64,000 nt of DNA from an uncultured Pseudodesulfovibrio sp. (GCF_963664965.1 NZ_OY761823.1:196001-260000); one strand, 5' to 3'; numbered from the stretch's first letter, positions 26,402 through 35,187 are shown. The notes: generated by a model not told the origin, from the sequence alone. Made by a program: numbers and translations.

Positions 26402-26899
26402 CTAGTCGACTTTCTTGTACGCCTTGGGAGCGGCGTTGCAGATGGGACATTTTTCAGTGGGCTCGCCATCCTGAGTGTGGCCGCAGACCGAGCAGATATA
26501 AAACTCGGCATCGGCAAATGTGTCGCCATCGGCTTCAAGGGCGGCAGTATACAGTTCGGCATGAATCTTTTCAGCTTCATTGGCAAAACCGAAATAACGC
26601 AACACGGCATTTTCACCCTCGGCCTCGGCATCCTTCATCATCTCCGGATACATGGACTTGAATTCATATGTCTCGCCATCAATGGCGGATTTCAGATTCT
26701 CTTCGGTGGAACCGATCCCCTTGAGAAGGCGGAGATGGGCATGGGCATGGATGGTCTCGGCAGCAGCGGCAGCACGGAACAATTTGGCAACACCGGGCTT
26801 GCCCTCGGACTCAGCTTTTTCGGCAAAGGCGAGATACTTACGGTTGGCCTGGGATTCTCCGGCAAAAGCGTCTTTCAGATTTTCAACTGTCTTACTCAT
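26402..26899 (-). CDS. rbr: Rubrerythrin
   Basis: A 165-residue peroxide-reducing diiron protein. An N-terminal ferritin-like four-helix domain carries the expected Glu/His ligands (FAGESQANRKYLAFAEKAE, AAAAETIHAHAHL, FANEAEKIHAELY). A C-terminal rubredoxin-like knuckle has CSVCGH and CPICNAAP with an 11-residue spacer. It is cytoplasmic and reduces hydrogen peroxide with rubredoxin or a similar donor. AGGAGA precedes the ATG. A promoter with a PerR-like palindrome lies upstream. Confidence 0.95.
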   Translation of the reverse strand: MSKTVENLKDAFAGESQANRKYLAFAEKAESEGKPGVAKLFRAAAAAETIHAHAHLRLLKGIGSTEENLKSAIDGETYEFKSMYPEMMKDAEAEGENAVLRYFGFANEAEKIHAELYTAALEADGDTFADAEFYICSVCGHTQDGEPTEKCPICNAAPKAYKKVD

Positions 26900-26940
26900 T
26901 GTATTCTCCTTGTAACATTGGTTTCGATCAATAAAGACAG

Positions 26941-26989
26941 TATCTAGCCTGATCCCGAATAAATTGCAAGCAAATAGGAATCATTCCTA
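26941..26989 (-). promoter_or_regulatory. Rubrerythrin promoter with a PerR-like 7-1-7 palindrome
   Basis: On the minus strand TTGCAA, 17 bases, TAGATA form a good sigma-70 promoter (26941-26969). Directly upstream is the perfect palindrome TAGGAAT-C-ATTCCTA (26975-26989), with the 7-1-7 geometry of Fur/PerR boxes. Peroxide control of rubrerythrin by PerR is known in Desulfovibrio. Confidence 0.7.
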
Positions 26990-27014
26990 CAATCTATTTT
27001 GACTTAACCAAAAA

Positions 27015-27066
27015 GAGCCGCCCTTACCCGGACGGAAAGGATGAAATGTCCGAGTAAGGGCGGCTC
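27015..27066 (-). terminator. Terminator after the 53-residue membrane protein gene
   Basis: A 19-bp inverted repeat (GAGCCGCCCTTACCCGGAC and GTCCGAGTAAGGGCGGCTC, one mismatch), followed on the minus strand by TTTTTGG. A smaller GAGGACC-GT-GGTCCTC hairpin sits at 27083-27098. Confidence 0.8.
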
Positions 27067-27106
27067 ATACCCGCATATTGGAGGAGGACCGTGGTCCTCA
27101 GAAAAA

Positions 27107-27268
27107 TTACGCTGTCCGCGTGAACAAGGTCAGGGCAAATGCAGCCAAGGCGGCAAACACTCCTGCGCCGATACGGCGAGCGCCGGTAGAATCACGGCGG
27201 GGAGCGGGCTGGACGGCGCGATCACGCAGGCTCATCATGGCCAGTCGGGTATCACATTCCATACTCAT
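27107..27268 (-). CDS. 53-residue single-helix membrane protein
   Basis: The frame begins MSMECDTRLAMMSLRDRAVQ, has a basic middle (RRDSTGARR) and ends with one hydrophobic helix (GAGVFAALAAFALTLF) and RTA. Strong signals support it: AAGGAGAAGGACT before the ATG and terminator hairpins after the stop. It is a C-tail-anchored topology with a cytoplasmic N-terminus, if the basic residues obey the positive-inside rule. No family is recognised. Confidence 0.65.
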   Translation of the reverse strand: MSMECDTRLAMMSLRDRAVQPAPRRDSTGARRIGAGVFAALAAFALTLFTRTA

Positions 27269-27449
27269 AGTCCTTCTCCTTTTCCTTGTCCGCGTACGAA
27301 CGGATTTCTATATCTCCCCATCTACGTAAGTAGCGATAACCAATCCAATTGTTTTGCGTGATGGACTTCATCAGCTATTTTGATTACACTTTGCCCAGTC
27401 AATCAGAATCGCCTATTGACCATTTTACAAACATGACAGAAATGCCGCC

Positions 27450-28328
27450 ATGGAACTGTATCAACTGCAAACATTCCTGACAGTTGCCGACGAAGGCCAC
27501 CTGACCAGAGCCTCTGAAAAACTCCATGCGAGCCAACCCACGGTCAGCGCGCACATCAAGGCACTGGAGGAAGAACTCGAAACCCGGCTGTTTATCCGCA
27601 CTCCCAAGGGAATGCGCCTGACCGAAGCCGGGGAACGCCTTCGCATCAAGGCCGCGATCGTTCTTCAGGCAGTCAGGGAACTCCGGCTTGAAGCCCGAAA
27701 TCTCGGCGACGAACTGGTGGGCGACCTCTCCATGGGGCTGAATACGGACGCGGAATATCTTCGCATGGTGCCGCTGCTCAATTCACTGGGCGAAGAACAC
27801 CCGAAAATCACACTCCAGATTCAGCAAAAGGCGAGCACCTCGATTCAGGGGGCCATCCGCGACTCCTCGCTGGACTGCGGTTTCATCTTCGGCCCGCCCC
27901 GCTACCCAGAAATTCACGCGGTACACCTCGAAGTCACGCAGTTTTACGTGGCCGTGCCGGACATCTGGAAGGACCGCATCGCCAAAGGTCCGGCCGCCCT
28001 TTCCGGCATTCCGTGGATTCTCGACCTGAGCGACAACCCGCTTCAGGGACTGGTCAAACCGTTTTTCGATGCCAACAACATCATCCCGTCAACACGTCTT
28101 GAGGTGGACGGCGATGAAGTGATCCGCGTGCTCGTCGCTGCCGGAAAAGGGATTTCCTTTCTCCGCAAAAATGAACTGGAAGCGGCCAACCGGATCGGGA
28201 CAGTGCACGCGGTACCGTTCGAGGAATTGTCCATCGACCTCCACTTCGTCTGTCTTAAGCGGCGCGATCAGGACCCGGTCATGCAGGCGGTCATCGACCA
28301 TGTCAAAAAGGCATGGGGGCTGGACTGA
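27450..28328 (+). CDS. LysR-family transcriptional regulator
   Basis: A 292-residue regulator. The N-terminal winged helix-turn-helix is canonical (LYQLQTFLTVADEGHLTRAS, then LHASQPTVSAHIKALEEEL). A periplasmic-binding-like effector domain follows, from about residue 90. It is divergent from the 53-residue membrane protein gene and upstream of pabABC, from which it is separated by about 70 bases. LysR proteins often control a divergent neighbour, but effector and target are unknown. Confidence 0.9.
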   Translation: MELYQLQTFLTVADEGHLTRASEKLHASQPTVSAHIKALEEELETRLFIRTPKGMRLTEAGERLRIKAAIVLQAVRELRLEARNLGDELVGDLSMGLNTDAEYLRMVPLLNSLGEEHPKITLQIQQKASTSIQGAIRDSSLDCGFIFGPPRYPEIHAVHLEVTQFYVAVPDIWKDRIAKGPAALSGIPWILDLSDNPLQGLVKPFFDANNIIPSTRLEVDGDEVIRVLVAAGKGISFLRKNELEAANRIGTVHAVPFEELSIDLHFVCLKRRDQDPVMQAVIDHVKKAWGLD

Positions 28329-28400
28329 CCCATAAACGAAGGTTGAAAGGTCGGCCGGTCTGCTTTACGGTCTCCCGACCCTGAGGGGAGGGGTTGAAAA

Positions 28401-28940
28401 ATGAACATTCTGCTCATCGACAACAACGACAGCTTCACACGCAACCTTGAGCACCTGCTCGTTGCCGCCATTGCGGGAGCACAGGTGTCTGTCAGGCCGT
28501 ATGCGGACCTGCCGGCCCTCGACCTCGACACCCCGGACCTGATCGTCATTTCACCGGGACCGGGCACCCCAGCCGACTACCCCGGATATGACCGGGTGTT
28601 CCATGCCGGAAAGCCGGTGCTCGGCATCTGCCTCGGCATGCAGATCATGAATGAATACAAAGGCGGAAAAACAGGTCGTCTGACCGGCTGCGTGCACGGC
28701 AAGGCCGAGCGTATTGTGTGGCGTGATCAGGAACGAACCGTGGCCCGGTACCACTCCCTTCATGTAACCCGTGTCGGCGACGGCCTGACGATCATGGCCG
28801 AGAACAGGCAAGGCGTACCCATGTGTATCGGCTCGCGCGCCGAAAGGCTGCTCGGATACCAGTTCCACCCGGAATCCTTTCTGACCCAAGACGGAGAAAC
28901 ATTCATTGCCGAAGCACTCGACCTTCTCGGCCTCAATTAG
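28401..28940 (+). CDS. pabA: Aminodeoxychorismate synthase, glutamine amidotransferase subunit
   Basis: A 179-residue class I glutamine amidotransferase. It has the TrpG/PabA start ILLIDNNDSFTRNLEHLL, oxyanion part ISPGPGTPADY, nucleophile Cys in VLGICLGMQIM and the His-Glu dyad in YQFHPESF. It supplies ammonia to PabB for 4-amino-4-deoxychorismate synthesis on the way to folate. TrpG for anthranilate is the close alternative; the following pabB and pabC favour PabA. A GGGGAGGGG ribosome site precedes the ATG. Confidence 0.88.
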   Translation: MNILLIDNNDSFTRNLEHLLVAAIAGAQVSVRPYADLPALDLDTPDLIVISPGPGTPADYPGYDRVFHAGKPVLGICLGMQIMNEYKGGKTGRLTGCVHGKAERIVWRDQERTVARYHSLHVTRVGDGLTIMAENRQGVPMCIGSRAERLLGYQFHPESFLTQDGETFIAEALDLLGLN

Positions 28941-30186
28941 TCAGGCCCGATTCGACGCCTTCGCAGGCCATCTCATCCGCACCATGGATGCAGACTGCGT
29001 GCTGTCGGCGTCCGGTTATCCCGCGCAAACCGAATCCGTCATAGGCGTAACGCCCGTGGCAGAGCTGCATTTCACGGAGTCCACCACCCCGGACGACATC
29101 CGGCGGTTCTGCTTCCACAGCCCCGGGATCGCCATGGGCTTTGTCAGCTACACCTACGGCATGCTGCTACGCGGCGTGGCATCCGGCAAACCACGGGACT
29201 TTCCCCTCGGCCACCTGAAAAAATATGCGGCGGTCATCGAACACGCCCCACGGTCAGGCAAGGCCCACATTTCTTCAGCAGACACCGCGCTTGCCCAAAA
29301 GCTCGCCACACTCCTCGCAGAAACACCCGAAGCTGCGCCCGAGTATAACATTCCGGGCCTGCCTGCCGAACCGCCGACAGCATCCCTCGACGGTCCGGCC
29401 TACCGCGCAGGCGTGAGCGAGACGCTGGAACGCATCCTGTCCGGCTACACCTACCAGCTCAATCTTTCCACAAAACTCACATGGCATTGCCCGGACCTCG
29501 ACGCACCGGGGTTGTTCATGGCACTGCGCGCGAAGCATCCGGCCCCGTTTTACGCATGGTTCACTTCCGACTCACACCGAGTCATTTCCACTTCACCCGA
29601 ACGATTCATCCGCGTTGAAAACGGCGCGGTCCTGTCCCAGCCCATCAAGGGGACACTCCGGTTTGACAAATATTCCCCGGAACTCGAAGCAGAGCTAACC
29701 GAATCTCCCAAGGAAAGTGCAGAACTGTCCATGATCGTGGACCTCATCCGCAACGACATTTCCGCCAACTGCGAATACGGCTCCGTACGCGTGGACAACC
29801 ACAAGTCCGTGTTCGCCGTGGACAATTTGCTTCAGATGTATAGCGATGTACGCGGCATCCTGCGCGGTGACCGGGACTGCCTCGATCTCTTTTTCGACGC
29901 CTTCCCCGGCGGATCGATCACCGGGTGCCCGAAGCTCAGCTCCATGGAAATCATTGAGGAACTGGAACCGCACAGCCGGGGCGTCTACTGCGGTTCATGT
30001 GTGGTCATCCGCGACGCACGCACCATGGATTCATCCATAACCATCCGCACGGCAGTGCATGATACCCGCTCCGGAAGGCTCGCCTCTTTCGCCGGAAGCG
30101 GCATCGTAGTGGACTCCGACCCGACAAATGAGTATCTGGAGACAATGGCAAAAGCTGAAAAATTCCTGAATCTGGGGGCATCATGA
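28906..30186 (+). CDS. pabB: Aminodeoxychorismate synthase component I
   Basis: A 426-residue chorismate-utilising enzyme. The C-terminal catalytic half has YQLNLSTKL, TSPERFIRVENG, QPIKGTLRF, DLIRNDISANCEYGSV and GGSITGCPKLSSMEII, and lacks the allosteric Trp site of TrpE as far as I can see. PIKGT with Lys is the PabB-type active-site Lys. The start is a TTG at 28906 with GGAG nine bases upstream, overlapping pabA by 35 bases; an ATG at 28984 would give a shorter protein. Confidence 0.87.
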   Translation: MPKHSTFSASISQARFDAFAGHLIRTMDADCVLSASGYPAQTESVIGVTPVAELHFTESTTPDDIRRFCFHSPGIAMGFVSYTYGMLLRGVASGKPRDFPLGHLKKYAAVIEHAPRSGKAHISSADTALAQKLATLLAETPEAAPEYNIPGLPAEPPTASLDGPAYRAGVSETLERILSGYTYQLNLSTKLTWHCPDLDAPGLFMALRAKHPAPFYAWFTSDSHRVISTSPERFIRVENGAVLSQPIKGTLRFDKYSPELEAELTESPKESAELSMIVDLIRNDISANCEYGSVRVDNHKSVFAVDNLLQMYSDVRGILRGDRDCLDLFFDAFPGGSITGCPKLSSMEIIEELEPHSRGVYCGSCVVIRDARTMDSSITIRTAVHDTRSGRLASFAGSGIVVDSDPTNEYLETMAKAEKFLNLGAS

Positions 30187-30953
30187 TCCACTATCACAAC
30201 GGCGCATACAGCCGCGAACCCGTCCCGCTCGATCCCGCCGCACCCGCTTTTCGGTATGGAGCCGGTTTTTTCGAAACCATCTGCTACAACGGCAAGAAAA
30301 TCTGCCATCTGCACACGCATCTGGACCGACTGCTCCACTCCCTGCGTGCCTACCGCGTACAACACGAGACCATCGATTTCGAACCGGTCATCCAGCAGGT
30401 GCTCAACCGCAACGGGCTGGAAGGAAGCCCTGCGCGCATCAACATCTTCTACCCTATCGAGAATCCCGAGGCACACCCCGTGGTCATGGCCGTGCCGTAC
30501 GAACCCAAACCGTACAAGGCGTTCCGGGTCTGTCTCTGCAAGGATCGCCACGTCTCGACCCTCAACTCGGTCAAGACGACCAGCTACATGTTCTTCTACC
30601 TCGCCCTGAAACAGGCGCGAGCGCGGGGCTTTGACGATGCCGCCCTCACGGACTTCGACAATTCCCTTCTCGAAACGACCACCGGCGCGATTGTGCTGGA
30701 AAAAGACGGCGACTTCGTGGAGATGGACACCCGATTCAAGCTGCCGTCCACCGCGCTCAAACTCGCCCACCGCGTGCTCGACATCATCCCGAGAACCGTG
30801 ACTATCGACGACCTGCCCCAGTATCGGCACGCCTACCTGCTCAACTCCATGATCGGGATGCGCCCGATCGTCGCCATCGGCGAAACCGCTTTCGTGCCGG
30901 ACGAAGAAGCCTGCCGCAAGGTCTCCGAGCTGGTCCTTGAAGAGGAAATATGA
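30183..30953 (+). CDS. pabC: Aminodeoxychorismate lyase (class IV PLP enzyme)
   Basis: A 256-residue fold-type IV PLP enzyme. RYGAGFFETICYNGKKICHL and HLDRLLHSL form the N-terminal part. The PLP lysine lies in NSVKTTSYMFFYLALKQAR, and TDFDNSLLETTTGAIVL follows. In this context it should release pyruvate and p-aminobenzoate from aminodeoxychorismate. Its ATG overlaps the pabB stop as ATGA, so the three genes are translationally coupled. A D-amino acid or branched-chain aminotransferase is the alternative on sequence alone. Confidence 0.85.
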   Translation: MIHYHNGAYSREPVPLDPAAPAFRYGAGFFETICYNGKKICHLHTHLDRLLHSLRAYRVQHETIDFEPVIQQVLNRNGLEGSPARINIFYPIENPEAHPVVMAVPYEPKPYKAFRVCLCKDRHVSTLNSVKTTSYMFFYLALKQARARGFDDAALTDFDNSLLETTTGAIVLEKDGDFVEMDTRFKLPSTALKLAHRVLDIIPRTVTIDDLPQYRHAYLLNSMIGMRPIVAIGETAFVPDEEACRKVSELVLEEEI

Positions 30954-31039
30954 CCCTTTCCGATAGGGGGACCTGCGATTTCGACTCTGGATTATTCAGC
31001 CCAAGCAGACTATACGAGGTCTCTTCGGAGTAAAAAACA

Positions 31040-31924
31040 ATGAAAAGAAGCCTCACCTATACCTATGTATTGCTTGTCCTCAGCATGATGCTGTGGGGCG
31101 GAACATGGGTCACCGGCCGCATGCTGGCCCAGTCGATTCATCCCATGCCCGCGGCCTTCCTGCGCTTCACGGTAGCCTCGATCACGCTCGCATTCATGTG
31201 CTGGCGCATGGAAGGACGCATGCCCGCGTTTCGCCGGAACCAGATACTCCCCCTCCTTTTCATCGGGGCCACGGGAGTCTTTTCCTACAGCTATTTCTTC
31301 TTCACCGGCCTGCAAACGACCTCGGCAGGACGGGCCGCGCTCATCGTGGCCTGCATCCCGGTCTGCATCTCCATACTCTCGGCAGTTCTCTACAAGGAAA
31401 AATTCCCGCCCCTGCGTATCATCGGGGCCCTCACTTCTCTGGTGGGCGTCTCGGTGGTCATCGCCGACGGCAACCCGCTCGCCCTGCTTTCCGAGGGAGT
31501 GAGCCGTGGTGATTTCATGATTCTCGGCTGTGTGGCGAGCTGGACCGCGTATTCCCTCGGCGGCAGATCGGTCATGAAAACCATGTCGCCGCTGACCGCC
31601 GTAACATGGTCCTGCATCTTCGGAACGATCATGCTTTTCCCCGCCGCAATGATGAACGGGCTGCCTCAGGACCTGATGCACGCCACGGCCATCGACTGGT
31701 CATGCATTATATATCTGGGCGCACTGGCGACAGGGCTGGCCTATTTCTGGTATTATGACGCCATCTCCATCATAGGCGCGTCACGCTCGGGGATATTCAT
31801 CAACACGGTGCCGGTCTTTGCGGTCGTCATGGGATTTTTCATCCTTGACGAACCCATCCATCTCTCCCTGCTCGCAGGCGGAACCATGGTCGTGACCGGC
31901 GTCTACCTGACCAACAGGCCATAA
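31040..31924 (+). CDS. EamA/DMT-superfamily transporter
   Basis: A 294-residue inner-membrane protein with ten predicted helices in two EamA halves. The first begins SMMLWGGTWVTGRMLAQSI and includes FFFTGLQTTSAGRAALIVACIP. The second includes LGALATGLAYFWYYDAISI and SGIFINTVPVFAVVMGFFIL. Such proteins usually export amino acids or metabolites; the substrate cannot be predicted. GGAG precedes the ATG. The slyX-like gene follows after nine bases. Confidence 0.88.
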   Translation: MKRSLTYTYVLLVLSMMLWGGTWVTGRMLAQSIHPMPAAFLRFTVASITLAFMCWRMEGRMPAFRRNQILPLLFIGATGVFSYSYFFFTGLQTTSAGRAALIVACIPVCISILSAVLYKEKFPPLRIIGALTSLVGVSVVIADGNPLALLSEGVSRGDFMILGCVASWTAYSLGGRSVMKTMSPLTAVTWSCIFGTIMLFPAAMMNGLPQDLMHATAIDWSCIIYLGALATGLAYFWYYDAISIIGASRSGIFINTVPVFAVVMGFFILDEPIHLSLLAGGTMVVTGVYLTNRP

Positions 31925-31933
31925 GGAGTTCCC

Positions 31934-32143
31934 ATGGAAGAACGCATCGAACGGCTGGAAAACATCGTTTCACTCCAGGACCGTACCATGGAAAAACTGA
32001 GCGACACTATTTTCGAACAGCAACAGCAGATCACCATGCTTGAAAAAGCCATGGAACGGCTGGCGGGCAAGCTCCGCGAAATGGACGCCGCACTGGATCA
32101 GGGTGCCGGGAACGACGCCCCGCCGCCGCATTACGGGAGATAG
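31934..32143 (+). CDS. slyX: SlyX family protein
   Basis: A 69-residue, mostly coiled-coil protein with the SlyX pattern: ERIERLENIVSLQDRTMEKL, then EQQQQITMLEKAMERLAGKL and a short Pro-rich tail PPPHYGR, which is typical of the family. The function of SlyX is not known. TAAGGAG precedes its ATG, and it forms an operon with the EamA gene upstream and the cupin downstream. Confidence 0.85.
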   Translation: MEERIERLENIVSLQDRTMEKLSDTIFEQQQQITMLEKAMERLAGKLREMDAALDQGAGNDAPPPHYGR

Positions 32144-32151
32144 ACAACACC

Positions 32152-32664
32152 ATGACACAACCGACCGCACAGGAAATCATCGACGCACTCGGCCTTCTGC
32201 CCCACCCGGAAGAAGGCGGCTTCTTCTCCGAAACCCACCGGGCCGGGGAAACATATGCCGCAGCCAATCTTCCGGGCAGATATGACGGTGACCGCTGCCA
32301 TTCAACGGCCATCTACTACCTGTTGACGCCCGAGACCTTTTCCCACATGCACCGCCTCAAATCCGAAGAGATATTCCACTTCTACCTCGGCGATCCATGC
32401 GAGATGGTACAACTGCACCCCGACGGCACAGGCGAAGTCGTGGTCCTCGGCAACGACATCCTTGCCGGACAACGCCCGCAGGTAATCGTACCGAAAAACA
32501 GTTGGCAGGGCATGCGCCTCTTACCGGGCGGCACCTTCGGCCTCATGGGCTGCACCGTGGCACCGGGCTTTGAATTCGTGGACTACGACCACGGCCTGCG
32601 ATCCGACCTCGTGGCCTCGCACCCGGAGTTCGAGGAATACATTACGAGACTGACAGCCAAATAA
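32152..32664 (+). CDS. Cupin of the DUF985 (cupin_5) family
   Basis: A 170-residue single-domain cupin. It has the family start ALGLLPHPEEGGFFSETHR and the metal-type strand SHMHRLKSEEIFHFYLGDP. PKNSWQGMRLLPGG and the end part GCTVAPGFEFVDYDHG also fit. The family's enzymatic role is unsettled. It lies eight bases after slyX and ends before a hairpin terminator. Confidence 0.86.
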   Translation: MTQPTAQEIIDALGLLPHPEEGGFFSETHRAGETYAAANLPGRYDGDRCHSTAIYYLLTPETFSHMHRLKSEEIFHFYLGDPCEMVQLHPDGTGEVVVLGNDILAGQRPQVIVPKNSWQGMRLLPGGTFGLMGCTVAPGFEFVDYDHGLRSDLVASHPEFEEYITRLTAK

Positions 32665-32687
32665 TTCCCGCGTTCATGCACAAAGAA

Positions 32688-32722
32688 AGAGGCGTCTCCA
32701 TAATCGGAAACGCCTCTTTTTT
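32688..32722. terminator. Terminator between the cupin gene and the phage tail genes
   Basis: An 8-bp stem AGAGGCGT/ACGCCTCT with a 14-nt loop, and TTTTTT on the plus side. The minus side is A/T-rich too, so it may end both converging operons. Confidence 0.75.
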
Positions 32723-33162
32723 CAGACAGTTTCAACAGCCACCGGCCAATCAATCACCTCCGGGAACCCGCCCTGCTGGGGCACGTCCCGAAGCGCCTGC
32801 CGATAGTCTGCCCATTCGGTTTTCCTCACTTCTGCCAGCGGGCAGTCCGGCAGCACGGTCCAGTCGCACGCCCTGAGTCGGCGATCCCGTTCAGCCCGGA
32901 CCTTGACCGCCTCGGCTTCCGCTCTGGCGGCCTCATCCACCACCGCGCTCGTCACGACTTCCCGGTAAATCAGGTCTTCGCCTTTCTCCCACGATGTTTC
33001 ATAGACCGTGAAGGAATCGCGCTCCAGCGGGATCGCCTCGTTGTATCCGAGTACGTCCAGTTCCTCGCGGGTAAGGTCTGTAAACTTACGGCGGAAACCG
33101 TCCGCATCGACCACGGTTCCCGGGGGATTCACCCTGAACTGTCCATTGTTGTATCGAAACAT
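32722..33162 (-). CDS. Phage tail assembly chaperone-like protein (Phage_tail_APC type)
   Basis: A 146-residue protein and the last gene of the tail module. The C-terminal half has the recurrent phage motif RDRRLRACDWTVLPDCPL, then WADYRQALRDVPQQGGFPEV and WPV, as found in small proteins encoded next to tail fibres. The N-terminal half starts MFRYNNGQFRVNPPG and refers to a fixed GFRRKFTDLT segment. AAGGAG precedes the ATG. It is likely a fibre chaperone or tail accessory protein. Confidence 0.72.
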   Translation of the reverse strand: MFRYNNGQFRVNPPGTVVDADGFRRKFTDLTREELDVLGYNEAIPLERDSFTVYETSWEKGEDLIYREVVTSAVVDEAARAEAEAVKVRAERDRRLRACDWTVLPDCPLAEVRKTEWADYRQALRDVPQQGGFPEVIDWPVAVETV

Positions 33163-33176
33163 GATAGTATCTCCTT

Positions 33177-35186
33177 TTAAAATGCGTTGGAATATTTGGT
33201 TGATTCGAGAATGGCGAGACCGATGACAAGATTACCGGAGCCATTAGTAACGGCGGCACTGGTTGGAATCTTAAAACCTTGTGATGTGACATTTATTCCG
33301 TAAGAAGCAGAGGTTGCTTCCCCACTACTCTCATTAGGATAAAGAGCTTGATTCAATGAGTTAAACTGAGAACGGATTGTATCGTTGCCGTACCAGTTGG
33401 CTGCTATGCTTGTGTTTTTTCTGAACGGAACACTTAACAGCTTGCCTCCAAGATTCACAAACGGCCCATCAACACTGCCATTTCCGATGTAACTGAACGC
33501 CTTGAATATGTCGGAATCAGTGAAGAGGTATGCAATGTATTCTGATCCACTCCCAACAAACCAATCACCCACAGTAAAATGTGTCGCTGTGGGTTCAGTG
33601 TCATGCCAGTAATGAGCGCTTGTAACGACAGCGTCAGTCTTGTTGAGTTTTAATGCCTTTGTAGCACCAAGAGCCGAATGATACACAGCCCAATCGCTTA
33701 CGTTGCTTGTCCGTTTCACAAGCATGAATGTAGGAGCTTTTCCCAAATTATGGGCTATTTGTTGTCCGGCAACACCACCTCCAGTGTACGGGACTATCGC
33801 CATCCCCTGTTCCGGCCCTGCCTTAAGGCAAAGGTCAACGAACTTATCATTACCTGTGTTAACGTTAACATCATCCCCAAGCGTATATCCATCTGGATTA
33901 AAAGCAGTTACACCATATCTCCACACGCGGGCGGCGTCTGAATTGGTTGAGAGTGCCCGCCAAATTCCACGAACAGAATCTGTTAATATCCAGTCGCTCA
34001 CACCATCCCTATTTTTAATATTCACAAAATCCGGCCCACCTTCCATATCTGGAAGGAGAACCTTCGTTTCCATGTATCCGTAGAAGCAGCCGACTTGAAC
34101 ACGGTCACCGTTGAGGGTTGCCGTGGTGCGAAGTCGATACGACCTGTACGCCGCCGGACTGTTTGCAGGGTACGTCTTCAACTGATTGCTGGCAGTAAAC
34201 GATTCGCCTGTTTTGGTGACGATTGGCGTCCATGTTTTGTTGTCCAGTGAGCCTTCGATCACAAAATCTTTCGGGGAGTAGCTATAACCCGTTTCGTTGA
34301 TATTTGACGAGAGTATGCCAAAGGAGGAGAGTTCTTTCGTATTCCCTTCCCCGAAGTCATATGTCAGCGTCCCGCCACCGACCTCATTCGACATCCAAAT
34401 GTCAGCATGAGTGAGGTAGGCATTTGCTGAGTCGAAACCGCCTTCAACGGTGTATCCGGTGCCATACGGGCTGCCTCCCGGCCATGTGGAACTTGCCGAA
34501 GGAGTGCCGCCAACAAACTGCTGAACTCCGGCCATGCCCTGACGAAGAACGACATCTGCAACCGCCGATGATTTCAAAATGGCAGGTTCAGCCCACTCCC
34601 GGGTTGTGGCGTTGTCGGTCGGCGTATCGTCGGATTGCAAACCGTTCAACACCCAGTCATTCCCATTGCCGGAAACATCCAGGCCAAGATTGGCCGCATC
34701 CCCAAAATCCAGAAGCGTATGCAACGGCAAACCAGCCAGATTCCTTGGTCGCCACAGCCCGGTTACATCCGGTGACAATTCCCAAAAATCCAAAAAGGAT
34801 TTCACACACTGCACAATGGCAAGCCGCGAGTAATACCCCTTGGAATTTCCGCAATAGGCAACCAGGACATTGGCGACAAACTCCGCATGGGTTGCGCCCA
34901 CCGCACCGGTATAATCAGCAAGCTGCACCCCCTGTTTCCAGACCTTAACCGTACCGCCCTGCTTCTGAATGGTCAGCAGGTAATGCCCGTCCGTGTCATT
35001 GAGCGGGACCGTGCTCGCAGCGGTCGGCTTGAATCCGAAGGCGATGGTGCAGTCGGTTGCGACCGCCCCGGTCGAGGAATAACCGGACTCCAGCAGGGCT
35101 GAATATCCGATCCGGACCGGAAAGACATTCGCCCCGCTCCCGCCGCAAAGCAACGGCAGGGAATCGGTATCATGACACAGGTCCAT
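33177..35186 (-). CDS. Phage tail spike/receptor-binding-like protein with discoidin- and lectin-like parts
   Basis: A 669-residue protein. The first 200 residues resemble concanavalin-like phage modules, with DFWELSPDVTGLWRP and LDFGDAANLGLDVSGNGNDW. Residues about 205-360 resemble a discoidin/F5-8C fold (GGTLTYDFGEG, DFVIEGSLDNKTWTP, YRSYRLRTTATLNG). The C-terminal third resembles tail-tip domains, with KAPTFMLVKRTSNVSDWAVY and GSGSEYIAYLFTD. It likely binds cell-surface glycans. The 3' half of the gene is distinctly AT-rich (three lines counted gave 37-47% GC, against 62% in the neighbouring fibre gene), suggesting separate acquisition. AGGGGG precedes the ATG; the preceding stop is one base upstream. 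Confidence 0.72.
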   Translation of the reverse strand: MDLCHDTDSLPLLCGGSGANVFPVRIGYSALLESGYSSTGAVATDCTIAFGFKPTAASTVPLNDTDGHYLLTIQKQGGTVKVWKQGVQLADYTGAVGATHAEFVANVLVAYCGNSKGYYSRLAIVQCVKSFLDFWELSPDVTGLWRPRNLAGLPLHTLLDFGDAANLGLDVSGNGNDWVLNGLQSDDTPTDNATTREWAEPAILKSSAVADVVLRQGMAGVQQFVGGTPSASSTWPGGSPYGTGYTVEGGFDSANAYLTHADIWMSNEVGGGTLTYDFGEGNTKELSSFGILSSNINETGYSYSPKDFVIEGSLDNKTWTPIVTKTGESFTASNQLKTYPANSPAAYRSYRLRTTATLNGDRVQVGCFYGYMETKVLLPDMEGGPDFVNIKNRDGVSDWILTDSVRGIWRALSTNSDAARVWRYGVTAFNPDGYTLGDDVNVNTGNDKFVDLCLKAGPEQGMAIVPYTGGGVAGQQIAHNLGKAPTFMLVKRTSNVSDWAVYHSALGATKALKLNKTDAVVTSAHYWHDTEPTATHFTVGDWFVGSGSEYIAYLFTDSDIFKAFSYIGNGSVDGPFVNLGGKLLSVPFRKNTSIAANWYGNDTIRSQFNSLNQALYPNESSGEATSASYGINVTSQGFKIPTSAAVTNGSGNLVIGLAILESTKYSNAF

Positions 35187-35187
35187 G

